The notes beneath the pieces were generated by a model, which saw only the letters and a list, made by a program, of their open reading frames with translations, did no database searches and was not told where the DNA came from. The translations under genes and the position numbers were made by a program. From Syngnathus acus (taxonomy: Eukaryota; Chordata; Actinopteri; Syngnathiformes; Syngnathidae): a DNA stretch of 64,000 nt. Position 1 is the first letter of the stretch; every line of letters starts with the position of its first letter. Of this stretch, positions 51,873 to 63,510 are shown piece after piece. The DNA is taken from contig NC_051090.1 in assembly GCF_901709675.1 (NCBI RefSeq), positions 6,961,842 to 7,025,841 on the forward strand, read 5' to 3'.

Positions 51873-54800
51873 TTATGCTGCATTTTGTGTGTTAAGTGAA
51901 GGCAACAAAGGACCTTTGTACGCCGCTTCGGGTCTGGTGGGCGCCCGTTGGGGAGCAGCATGGTCACCGTATCCGTAACCCGGGTTTGCGTTCTCATACT
52001 CGTGGGTGCGAGGATGCGGCGGCCTGTGGTAGTTACATTGACAGCCAATGGCAATAATATTATAAACCACACACACACAAAAATTTGAAATGACATTTCA
52101 TCTTCTTGGCTGGGTGAAGAAGTGCTTCGTTACCTGGAAGGCTTGTGGTGGTTCCTTTGCCTCTGGTGCTCATGATGCTCATCTCGGGTTCGAGGTCGCA
52201 CAACATCCTCGGAATTTGACTGGAAACCAAATACAGTCAATGGCCATTTAGTAGGTACGCCTACAGGATCTAATGAGATTACATACCGCAAGCTTGCAAA
52301 CCTAATTCAACGGAAAAGTATCTCCTTCGCTTGCAACGTACCCTGGAGTCCCCTTCGGCTCGCCTCCTGTCCACCGCCATCTTCTCCATTGCCAAGCGCT
52401 CCTTCTCCCTTTCTCGTTCCTTCTCCTCCCGGTCCTTCTCCCGCTCTCGATGTTTTCTGTACTCCTTCTTCTCTTGTTCCATTAGCAGCCGGGCAATCTC
52501 CTGCCACAGTTACAACAGTGATGTTTTCTTTTACAGGGAAAAATACTATCAGCCTGTTCGTTGAGAAGAAATAAATCCATTTTCAACACTCTTGAAATGG
52601 GGGAAGATGTGATTCATCATTTTGTAATGATGAACAATATGACAGGCCATGAAAAGACAAGAAAAATATTGACCCCCGCACACCTCATCTTGTGCAACTT
52701 GGGCTGCACGCACATGGGTCTTGCTTGCCTGAAACAGATAAAAACATTTGCTATCATTAAATGAACAGACAGACGTATACAGCCATACGCTATATTTCTA
52801 TAATTACCCAACAGATCACAATGTGTGTTTTTTTTTTTTTTTTAAGTATTCAAAACAGGACAAATATCTGGGTGAAAAATCATGCCTGAACACAGGGGGT
52901 TAAGTGCTACCTCTGCAAACTGGGAGATAAAAACAACGTAGATAAATATTACACGTAGTAAAATGTGTCAAATACTGAATCATTGGCTGATGATGCCGTT
53001 GTTTATCACGAACGTCTCGGGTCCGCACAGGAGACAGTTTTAGGATCCCTCCGCATTGCCTGGCAGTTTAATGGGAATGAAGCCTTCTCCACTGTGATGG
53101 TGTTGTGCACATGTACAGCTTGCGAGTGATGCTTGATTTATACATCCACTGATCTCCTGCAACATTATGACCACTTGCACAAGATAGTGATCTTGCAGAT
53201 ATAGTCCAGAACAACAGTGACGCAAAGTACACTCCCAAATACAAATGCTTCCAATCATGTTGTAGCTGCTGTGTTGTATTTATTCACACATTCACCTTGA
53301 CTTCTTCCTCCTGCATTCTTCTGGCCACTTCCAAGTCCTTGAGTTCCTGCTCACGCAGATCCAGCTTGGTCAGGTCCCTGGTGGCCTCGCCGACTCCGTA
53401 CTCCCCTTCTACAAATGAACCACTCCCTTTGAGCACAATTCGACCTGTGTAAGTGAACATAAATGGTTATTAAGAACAGTACAGTACAGTACTAGCTTGA
53501 CCTAAATATAAATTATCTGATCGTTTGAGTTACTAGAGAGGTGGAAAATGTCAATAACTGATTATTAAACCAAAGACGATCACTTTGATGAAAACAAAAA
53601 AGATTGATTGCAGACTATGCAGCTATAAAATTACCTTTAAGGGCAGCTTCAGTGTGTGCTCATACTCAGCATTTTATTTTTGTGATGACACAGAATAGGC
53701 AATTTGCCGTGCAGCCCTGAGGTTCTTTTAGCAAATCACAGTCTTGCACTTCCCCTAGAAGATTTTGGCTATATTAATTCCTCCACAAACCTAGATTCAC
53801 CCACCTAATTTTCAGCAATGTTAAAATGATCGCAATAAAAGGGAGATGACACCACAGCACAAAAGAAGCACGTACAATCACGCCAAGCCATCAAATCACA
53901 AAATCAAAATCGATGACCTTGGTTTGATCAGCCCTCCACCTGCGATTGCCAAAGCAACAAACAGCGGCAGCACACCAAAGCAAATTTCCAGAGAACCTTG
54001 ACGGGGGGCTCAGGGTGGTACCTGTCTCGCCGCTGGAGGGCGTACGCTTGCCGGAAGGTTCCCACAACTCCCTGTTGTCACCTCTCCCTTTGTTGTTCCT
54101 GTGCTCTTCAAACACATCGTCGGGGCCCGATTGAACCCGCTGGCGGCCCCTGGCCCTCCTCATCCCCTCTGCGTCATCCTCATTTTCCTCCCGGGATACT
54201 CGGTCCCCCCTCAGCTCAATGAAATCATCGTCAAGCGCCCTTTCCCTGCTCCTGGCCCTTGCTCGTTGTCCGTCCTTGCCTTTGTGCGTCTGCTTGTCTC
54301 TCACTTCAGGCCTGTCCTGATCGTGTCCTCGATCTCTGGAGCGCTCCCCGTCTCTTCCGCCTTTTGTCGTTCTCATTTCCTGCTCCCTGTCTGACCTTTG
54401 GTGTTTTCTCAAATAATGCTCCTGCTCTACATCTCTGTCATGTCTCGTGTCCCTCTCTCTGTCCCAGCCCTTGGGACTCAGTGGAGGATGAGCCGGCCTC
54501 TCCTTTTTTCTCATCGCTCTATCAGGGTCCTCCCCCATTATGTCACGTGCTCTCCTAGAGTCTACAGGTTCATAATCAGGGTACCTGTCCCTACTCTTGC
54601 TTTTGGGGGACAACAGGTTGTCTGAATACGGATCTGCATGTCTTCCCCGGCCGTCCTCTTCTACCGGGAGATGCTCGGGGTACCTAGAACGGCTGGGCGG
54701 ATCCTGTTTGGGGTGCCTGCTCCTTTTCGGCTCTACCGAATTATAATCTGGCGAAGGATCACGTTGGGACGTCACTGGAGAATGCACATCATAAGGGCCT

Positions 54801-57800
54801 GGGGAGCCAGATGCGTGACGTGTAGGCTTGTCCAGGTCAAGAGGTTGTCTCACAACTGAGCGGGAGGAGATGAGGGAATTTTGGAAGAAGACAATAAAAA
54901 AAAATAATAATGATGTTTCACGGCAGCATGGAAATGCAAAAAGTCATAGAAATAAAATATGAATTTCTGTTGTAAGTAAAGTAATGGCCGCACCTGCCAA
55001 GGCAGAAACAGGTGTAAACAACATGGTGGTGGTTAGTAATCTCGAATAGAAAGAGGCGATGAAGGCAGTGAAAATGTGCACCCCACCGCCAAAAAATAAA
55101 CACAATCAAAAGCTCACAAAAACCACATCACAAGAATGAATGAAGTCCAATTCAACTGTGGACTGACATGATGCTAGAATGACAAGCAATTGGAGTACCT
55201 TCCATTTTTTGCTGTAATACAGTAATATAAGATATTACGAATATCATTTCATACTTTACAATCTCTGCAACATGAATTTCAACCAGGTCCTGGCAAATCC
55301 ACTTTTTGGCCCATTAAGTATTCTATTTCTATTTATCGTATACTACTGCGCTTGCTTGGTTTTACAACCTACCTTCTGACACATCTGACCGTACCACTGT
55401 TGGTCGAAAATAGATGTCAGTCATTAAGTCAGCATCACTGGTGTTGACTGTAGTAGTGCATCATATTACAAATCACAGACAGTAATATTCTAATATGACA
55501 AATAACTTTCAAATGACTAAGTAGGCAGTAATAATGTACTTTAAAATACAAAGTAATACATATTGGAAGTGCTCAATAATGGTGATGTGAGTGACAACAG
55601 AATAAAAAATAAAAAAAAGTAGAAGGCAAGAAGCACCTTGAAGCCGCAAAGCCCACAACTCTCAGAACCTCTTTTTTGTTAGGTTGAGGAACAGGACATT
55701 GCTGACTATGAACAAAAATAATTCTGCTGATAAAAAGCGCCTGAGTGTGAGCCAAAAAGGTCAAAGTGTTCACTTCCCTCCCACCTCTCCCCCGTTATTA
55801 GGCACTCGCTATTCTTCCCGCTCCATTGACTGACTTCAGAGACCGTCTCACCACATGCTGGGTTGTTGTGTACAACACTAATCTCCTGGATTAGGATAAA
55901 AATAAGCACTTGTTTCCTTGGATACGCTTCTGTTTCCTAGCATTACAGTGTCATCCATAGAATTGTCCAATGTGTTACTAAACACATTCCAGACTACAGT
56001 GTGCCTGCAGGGGAGTTTTAGCACAAGCAACATGCATGCTACTTTTAAGTTTACTGTTTGGATGGGAAATGAAACCATTCTCAAAAAGTGTGTAACTTGA
56101 TTCCACTATTTGGCAACATCAAAGTTTCACATTCTAAAAAGGGAAACTTCTAAGTCATCGAATTTGCTTCATGCCAATGCTTGTTTCAAAATGATGTAAT
56201 TCATATATCTGCCGCGCAAGTGGGTTGCTGCAATTTTAATTCTCGACTTTCTTTTTCATGTTTCTCTAAATAACACGAGTCGACTGACTCACCGACAGTC
56301 CAGTGTCATACTTGGAAAATACAAAGCAGCGGTATTCTCCTCACCTCCTGGATCCTCATAGTATTCTTCATCCTGGTGTTTCTGTCGTCGCCGTTCCTCT
56401 TTCATCTCCTTCTCGTGCATCTTACGAGCAATAGCCTGCAAACACACACAGGCCACAATAAAGTTGCAGAGGGGAACGAATGGTACTCATTCTAAGTATT
56501 TATTTTATTTTATAAATCATTGGATCTTAAATGTTGTCCTGACATACAGGGTGTCCACAGGTTTAAGGAAGGCACATGTGGCCACCTCTCATTCACTAAA
56601 TATAAAATCAATATCTCCTCTTTCATTTTCTTTCATCAAATTTGTCATGTTTTTGTTTGAGTTGTCATTTCATTTTCAAATTTCGGATCCTTTTTTGCAT
56701 CATAAATGACATCTGTCAAAATTTTAAGGGCAGCTTAATATGGTGCAAACTTGAGAAGCTTCAAAAGGGGAAATTAATTTTTTCTTAACAGGCGAGGCGT
56801 GAAAGTGCATGTGTGTGTGTACGTGCATACATGCGTGCACCTCCTTACCGCATCCTTCTCCTCCTGCTGCCGTCGTTGTTGCTCAGCCTGTCGAACCAGT
56901 TGATCCTGAATTTCGTGGGCAATTTCGTTATCTTGGCGCTCTCTGGTGTTTTGCGCGAGTTGGTGTGTGTGCGCAGGGAGGAGAAAGAGAGGACAATGTC
57001 ACCTTAGTAAGTGAAATAAGACAATTGGCCCATGTCCATCTTGCTTCGCAGTAGTCTCCAGATTGCATACTGTCTGTATGGGTGGCTGGTTTATGTGTTC
57101 TGTCAACTTTGTGTTCCAGAGAAGTGCACAACAATCTCCTGCAGGTATACACTGTGTTCCAAACATTCTGCGCTAACGAAAGGGAGGTTCATTTAGGGAG
57201 GGTAGGCAGGGAGTTAGTAACTAGTCCAGGAATGCACACCAAATGTTTAGAAAATTCTTATTACGTGTTGGTGCGCGGACATAAACAAGCCTGTCATGCA
57301 GCTCTTCTACTCACAAGGCAAGGACCTGTTTTTCGTGACAGCACTGAACTATGACTCAGACAGTTTGTCTCATTAGAATGCAGAGCGCAGAGTGTGATTT
57401 TTACTCCTTGTAGGTGGGGCAGTGTGAAATGGCAAAAGGCCAAATGTGGTGCTGGGCTGTCCAAATGGCACCAACGCTAGGTGGGGCGCTGCTGCAAAAC
57501 CTGAGGACAAACCCGCAATTGGTACTTGCTGAGTCGTGCCACATCTCTCACACTCACTTGGTAGTTTTTAACGGAGCCAAAACGTAAACTAACGTGCCAT
57601 TTATAGCCAGAAAACAAGATGTAAAACTGACTGGCACAATTAAATATCAATGACGTGAAAACTGAAAATGAAATGAAAATCATTTTACCTCGATTTGGGA
57701 ACTCAAGCTTGTGTACCCAACAAATTGCAAGCTACGCATGTAGGCTATCAAAACGTACCACACTGGTAAACGCAGGTGCTGGCTTAAATGTAAACAAGGC

Positions 57801-60800
57801 CGAGTGTGTCATGGTGTGAGAGACACCCACATGGCAACGTGCTGCTTCTTGATCACGACCTTCGCAATCTCATCCTCCTCCTCCTGCAGCTTCTTGGCCA
57901 CCTGCAGGTCCTGCTGCACCAGCCGGCTCTTGTGGACGTTGGACGCCAAGTGGCTCTCAACTGCAACACACATGACACATTGCTCTTCGCCGCTCTGAAA
58001 AAGTGCCATCGTCACACAACGAATGGTATGAGACATATTTACTGATCCTCGGCTTGTATTGTTTGGATTGCCTGTTGGGAAGAAGATAAACGGCCAGGAG
58101 ACGGACACGTCATTCTCTGGTGATAAACCCAAAAGACACTTGAGAAATGAATGCTTGCGGTCCCGGTGCCATTCCAAGGTTAGCGGAATGCACTTTGCGG
58201 CCATAACAGAAGATAAATCTTACTGCCTGACGCACTCGTAGCGCTCGGCAAGCGTGGATGGCATCACTCAACTCCTTCACTCAGATCTATTTCACCTGAC
58301 GATCCATCTTGTAGCCAGCTTCCTTGTGAACAGCCCCAAATTACATCTCGCAATTTACTCGCGCAAGGCTACAGAATGCAGCTCGCGGGCTGCCGGGGTT
58401 AAACAAGCATGATGAGTCACTGCTCTTGAAAATTGAGCAAATAATTATCAGGTGTTGATCAAGCTTTGTTTTTTCCCCTTCCCATCTGATCAATTATTCA
58501 CAGCACATAATGCATGAAATATTTGAAAACGTTGAGTCGCTCTCGGTCGCTTCTAAGACCTTGAAGAGAGACAGGTGCACATACAGACGCAAACAAAACT
58601 GCTGCGTGACGTATGGCCTTCTGGCTTCTCGCTTTTTACTCGGGCTGTTTTCACACAGGCTTGGTGAGAACGCGATACCACAGTGTGGGTTATTTGGTCA
58701 AGGCCGAACGTTATCATCTGAAACAGCAACAGTGTCGCGTTGACCACAAATGTGAAAGAGTCTTAAAATTGGGAAGTCCCTTCTGCTTAATTTATTTTCT
58801 CACAATATAAAGTTGTGCGCAGGTTTCTTAATGTCCGTGTCAAACATGTTTGCTCCGCGCTTCGGTAGACACATTTGGGCAAAATTCAGAACTGACCTGG
58901 AGTGATTGATTAATTGTGATGCATCCCTAACAGGCAGTAAATTGATTCAGGCCCAGTAGTTTAAATGTAGGGTGCACTATTTTCATATGGGTAAAAGGAA
59001 ATATTGAATTGCACTTACAGTGACAATAATCATGAATGAATACAACAAACCCCATAAACCACAGAAAATGCTCCTTTGAGCACTCTTCCCGCAGCAACCA
59101 GGGCTTATTGTAGTTTACCCAGTTTGGCTTGAAAGAAAAATCTCTATTTGCGCTGTCATACTTTAAATACATCGGTCATCGTTTTGGAAAGAAAACACAA
59201 GGGTGGCCTAGGATTGTTGCCGGGCGGCTTTTCGAAAATAGTCAAGTGACGTTATGTCTTGATGGGAAGTGCAGGAAGTGAGTGTTTAAACAGAAGAGGG
59301 AGACCAAAGTAGCTTAGCTTCCTGGTTAACAATTTAGAGCCAGAGAATGATTTTTCTTTCTTGTTGTTCACAGTTGGATGGGCAACCGAGAAAAAGAGTG
59401 AAAAAGGTTGCTTACTCTCTTGTTCCTGGAGGTTGTAGGCAAGACAGTGGTCTTCCAACACAGCAAAGTCTCTGCACACTGGGAGAAAAATAACAATGTT
59501 AGACAACTATACCCTGTGTGTGTTTGTGTACATTCTTTTATAATATCTCTGTACAGTGTCACAAATAAAAGAATAGAACCACTCAATTTCAAACGTATTG
59601 GAATAGTCGGAAAATGTGCACAATGTCCCATAAAAACACCTTTGTTGACAACTTTAAGCTCCCCAAGTGTTTTGTTTTGTTTCAGGTGACAAAAAGAACA
59701 GTAATGCTACACTACTGCTGCATTGGAACTGACCTAAGGTAAACATGTTTTTTTTCCTTACTGCTGAAGACGACGTTCCTTCCAGGCATAAAAAATAGAA
59801 AGAAAAGCTGCCCGGCAGCTAGCTGTCTTTTGGCTTATTTGCATCTCAAATTTTAAAAAGTAACAGTGTGGTTTCCTCTCCGTGGCTTCCCCATTTGACA
59901 AGCTTATACTTAGAACAAGTCTGTTGTGCCTAAAAACGGCAGCAGCTCAGTTTTCATTTCAGACTTGAAATTCTGAGTGTTTTTGCTGGCGCTATTTATT
60001 GTGGAAACATCCAGGAGCAGGAGTTCTGCTTTAAAAGAGAGTGTTCTCAAGTTAAGCAGTGTTTTATACCAAAATACCACCCGTCTGACATCTCTCACAG
60101 TCAATATACCAAGAATAAGAAGAATACAACATGCAATGTTCATTGACAGCTACTTACTAACTTAAGTCACCTTAAACTGTTTTTGCATTTTTCAACAATT
60201 CATCTTAGACTCTGCTGTTCATTTAGCGATGCTCACCACAAACACAAAACCATATAATACAGATCCCAGGCATTCAAGGAGACATGACAATAGATAAAAC
60301 TGCTACGCAATCCGTGCTGCATTTCATAAACTGGTGATGTGGGGGCAGTGCCTTGGCTCAAAGACACCTTGGCAGCACCATTTTTAGATTCTGCAACCAT
60401 CTGGTTCCAAAAAGGTGGTACGGCAAAATCTTTGATTTTTCGTCAACCCTGGAACATCGACTGTACTAAAACACCCAAAAAGCAACCTGTATTGACACCA
60501 AATAAAGGCAACATATGTCACCAAAATCTTCACCTCCTGCTTTGGAGGATGCTTGAATGATCAAAGCCCTTAGTGACTCAACGGGCATGGTGGGATTTGA
60601 TTAACTTGTTCCTACCATATGCTTAATCTTCTTAACCAGGACACCCACAATGCATTTTTGCTGATAAATCTATGTAGACCAGTAGCACACAGTTGAATCG
60701 TGCACCTAAAAATAGCATAATTATTGTCGTATTTAATTGGCATTACAAGTCACAAAGTCACAAAAGGCAACTGTTGCTTGGTGTGGATGTTATGAAGCGA

Positions 60801-61644
60801 TTTGAACCACATTACGAGTGAACCGGATCCTTTCCCCTGCATTTTTTGTCAACGTCCCTCTGCAGACTAAGCCATGCTTGTCTCTGTGACCAGAATAACA
60901 AACATCCAAGTGAGCACCTGCTGCTTGCCACATCCGCAACATCCCAAATTGCCATATAGCTCCCATCTCAACAAGCCACCTCACCTGGGTCAGGTGAGAC
61001 CAGGACTGGGGCCAGTGCTGTATTCTAATGGCTTTAATTTCAAAATGAAAATCATCCTCTTTATACAAACTTACAACCAACAATCAAACATCAATCAAAC
61101 ATAATCATCGTGAATGGATCACTTTGAACCTTGCTGATTTTAGCACGCGTCTTTTGAAAATCAGTTAAATATTAATAATTGTATGAAACTTGTTAGAAGT
61201 GTCGAGGCCCTGACTTTTGTTGGCTATAGGATTTATGCGATTTAACTAGTTTTAAAAAGTCAAATGATGCAGGTCTCATATAACTCATTTGTCAACTTGA
61301 AGACACAATACTCTTTCCCACTGTTCAAACATTTTCACCCATCCCAAACTTCCTACGTGACAGGTAGCATTCCTTAACGCAGACACGTTAAATGATACAG
61401 GACGACTCGACTAAATACTAGTTAGAGCTCAGATTTGAGCCAAAGGTGCTAGCATCTGCTAGCTATTTATGCTAAGCGTAAAAACAACCGCAGTAGAAAA
61501 CACCTGTGTTTGCTAACTTTTAGCATTAGCATCGTCTGTACTACCTGTGTAAATATGTTTAGACGTGACAAGTGCGTTATGGACGTTACCCTCTTTCACT
61601 CCAGGTAGTTTCTCATGGTCGATGCTGACGTTACACTCAGCCAT
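51873..61644 (-). CDS. ccdc50: Coiled-coil domain-containing protein 50 (Ymer)
   Basis: Cytoplasmic ubiquitin-binding coiled-coil protein; in mammals a tyrosine-phosphorylated modulator of EGFR and NF-kB signalling. Exons: 61644-61590, 59478-59416, 57960-57831, 56942-56849, 56435-56345, 54855-54022, 53444-53296, 52728-52684, 52500-52342, 52219-52134 and 52023-51873. All phases agree, giving 1857 nt and 618 aa. The N-terminus is family-specific (KLPGVKE, CRDFAVLEDH, LASNV). Three ubiquitin-interacting MIU-like motifs are visible: QDNEIAHEI near 86-94, KDAAIARKM near 112-120 and QDEEIARLLMEQE at 485-497. The exon at 54855-54022 encodes about 278 residues rich in Arg, Asp and Glu. The exon 3 donor (AT|GTGGGT) was chosen because it restores the conserved spacing into exon 4. 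A 24-nt microexon at 55396-55373 may add 8 residues. Start context is the only ATG before KLPGVKE. Confidence 0.94.
52729..53295. other. ccdc50 intron between exons 7 and 8
   Basis: 567 bp with a T-run near 52829-52845. Nothing else was recognised. Confidence 0.5.
53445..54021. other. ccdc50 intron between exons 6 and 7
   Basis: 577 bp. The exon 6 reading frame runs open into it down to 53891, but the donor at 54021 and the phase match to exon 7 mark it as intron. Nothing else was recognised. Confidence 0.5.
54022..54855 (-). other. ccdc50: Large phase-symmetric ccdc50 exon (probable cassette)
   Basis: 834 nt, entered and left in phase 1, so skipping it keeps frame between 56435-56345 and 53444-53296. 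In human the corresponding long exon is optional, giving the short isoform. It encodes repeated RD/RE-rich charged sequence (DRERDTRHDRDVEQE, RSRDRGHDQDRPEVRD). Confidence 0.7.
55373..55396 (-). other. ccdc50: Candidate 24-nt ccdc50 microexon
   Basis: Minus-strand sequence TTTTCGACCAACAG, then 24 nt, then GTAGGTTG. It is phase 1 at both ends and would insert VRSDVSEV-like residues between exons 5 and 6. Both splice sites are acceptable, but no transcript is available here. Confidence 0.4.
56943..57830. other. ccdc50 intron 3
   Basis: 888 bp. Nothing recognised. Confidence 0.5.
57961..59415. other. ccdc50 intron 2
   Basis: 1.46 kb. Nothing recognised. Confidence 0.5.
59479..61589. other. ccdc50 intron 1
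   Basis: 2.1 kb. Nothing recognised beyond short open frames. Confidence 0.5.
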
Positions 61645-61768
61645 GTTGTCACCAGTAAGGAGCCGATGAGTGTAAATTGCGTTTTTATCAATGTTTCAAC
61701 CGCCGACCGGCTGATTGATCGCCTTAACTCATAAACCCAATAGACGGTTCAGGTGCTGGACGGTCCCT

Positions 61769-61775
61769 GATTGGT
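61769..61775 (-). promoter_or_regulatory. CCAAT box upstream of ccdc50
   Basis: The minus strand reads ACCAATC about 125 bp upstream of the ccdc50 start. A CT-rich tract follows further upstream. Confidence 0.4.
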
Positions 61776-61810
61776 TTCGGTGGCCACCCTCTCGCTCTCT
61801 CACTTTTTTT

Positions 61811-61828
61811 CTCTCTCTCTCTCTCTCT
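61811..61828. repeat. (CT)n tract
   Basis: Nine CT units inside a longer pyrimidine-rich stretch upstream of ccdc50. Confidence 0.85.
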
Positions 61829-62730
61829 TTCTCGATGGTAGCAACCCTGCCGCGGTTAGCGTGTTTGACAAGCATCTCTTTCTTGTCCCACGCCTACCAA
61901 TTTCAACTGTGCGTTTCCACAATTTCTGGTTTCACATGTCGCAATAAAATAACGACGTTCTCAGGACGTACTAAATCCTCCTTATAAAGGTTAGTCTTTC
62001 CATGCACTTAAATATAACAATGTCATAAATTCGTCATTGGTCAAGACGTGATTTCATAACAAAGATTTAAACAGCTGGTTATTATATTTTTTTTATTTTG
62101 AAGAGCTACGTTTTGACTTCCGTCATAACCCTCCTTATAAATCGTACTTTCGACTAGGCGCTGTGGCGTTGAACCGTCTGTAGACGCACCACGAATTGAA
62201 AGAAAACGCACCTATCCGCAGCGATCCATATGATCCACATGAATAATATTTTACGGACTGGACTTTGCCCCTAAATTTAGAATATAAACACACATGCACG
62301 AGGAGACAGGAGAGAAAAGCTCGTATATGCACAACGCACGGAATCATTACACACCACAGCATGCTGACCACAATGCTAATGGAACTACTCCCTCTAGTGT
62401 CGGCCATTACGTTTCTTGAAGTGCCCAACAGCCCCATCAGTCATATTAATAATAACACTACCATTAGGGCCCATTTACAAGACAATCAATAATACAGACA
62501 GTGCCAATTCTTATTCATGCAGTGGTTGGAATTATTTTACGTTGACATGAACAAGTATTTAGGCCAACATGACCTAGGCCATTTTCATTAGTGCTCAATA
62601 AACTGATTAAAACCAGAATGATGCCAGCATTGCTGCAGTTTTCTCATAACTGTCCACCACTTCTATGGCCTACGCTGACATCTCGTGTACATATTTCACA
62701 AATGAGCTTCTGTGTGAAAGGGATAACTTG

Positions 62731-62739
62731 TATAAATAG
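62731..62739 (+). promoter_or_regulatory. TATA-like box, plus strand
   Basis: TATAAATAG, a strong match to a TATA box. It lies about 490 bp upstream of the candidate secreted-peptide start at 63226, and the link to that gene is positional only. Confidence 0.25.
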
Positions 62740-63079
62740 TAATATGTGCAGATTGCTGCGGACACGTTTTGCAAGACGAACTTGGAAGTTGCGAGTTTTG
62801 TCCTTGTAGCAGCACCAAACTGTCCCCACACTTTCTGAAATATTTCATTTCTTGTTTTTTTCTTTTATCGACACACAGACTATAATTTTTTTTAATCCAT
62901 ATGTGCATGTATTTGAAGCAGTGCCAGAGAAAAGAAACAACATGAAGCTGATAAATGTTTTTTAATAAAATATAAAAATAAAATTTAATCATGGTTACTC
63001 TTAAATGACCTTACTGCTATTATGGACGCTTGCGTGCCATTCCACACACTGCCTCTGACTGGCCAATTGCTGTAAGTGC

Positions 63080-63106
<27 letters not shown>
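63080..63106. repeat. Poly(A) run, 27 bp
   Basis: Uninterrupted A homopolymer. No retroposon body was recognised beside it. Confidence 0.9.
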
Positions 63107-63111
<5 letters not shown>

Positions 63112-63225
63112 AAGCCAAGATGATCGCTATAACGACTTGAACCGCAATGAAGGAAAGATATTTGTTCATGAGCAGAAATTTTCTTCATACTTTGGCTTTT
63201 CCATCACTTTTGCAAGAGGTCAATC

Positions 63226-63319
63226 ATGAGTCCAAACTTCCTTCCAAAGCTTTTGTGGCTTCTTTCTGTACTTCTTTGTAAAATTCAATCCGACCCAAAA
63301 ATTCAATCTGAAGGCCCAG
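63226..63319 (+). CDS. Candidate signal-peptide exon of a secreted protein (uts2b/urp possible), 5' partial
   Basis: An ATG at 63226 opens a frame with a short basic n-region (MSPNFLPK), a hydrophobic core (LLWLLSVLLC) and a polar tail (KIQSDPKIQSEGP), the layout of a secretory signal peptide. A donor (CCCAG|GTATCA) at 63319/63320 would end the exon in phase 1 after 31 codons. In human, UTS2B lies head-to-head with CCDC50, which is where this lies relative to ccdc50 here. The URP hallmark peptide (ACFWKYCV in human) is not seen before the window ends, so downstream exons would lie outside. A phase-compatible exon at 63434-63510 exists but does not look like URP. The frame is short and could be chance. 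Confidence 0.28.
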
Positions 63320-63510
63320 GTATCAAATGCTATTTTTGTTGATAAGTCTGCTTTATTTTCGTTTTAATGTTCAACGCTATGAAATCTAATTGTTATAGTT
63401 ACTTATTAAATGAATGCTTGTTGTCTATTTAAGAAAAGCGTGGAAAAAGAACAGCCTGCAACTGTTTTGGCCTTGAGAACAAATCTTCATTTCTCGATGT
63501 CCAAATCTGA

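Larger units (their letters stand above)
61645..63225. other. ccdc50 upstream region
   Basis: 1.6 kb with the CCAAT box and CT tract near ccdc50, a TATAAATAG motif at 62731 on the plus strand, and an A-run at 63080-63106. No coding exon was recognised. Confidence 0.5.

Noticed and set aside
53891-54021. ccdc50 frame extending past the large exon to a stop at 53891
   Set aside because: A consensus donor (GACAG|GTACC) ends the exon at 54022, and the next exon joins in phase to the conserved C-terminal half.
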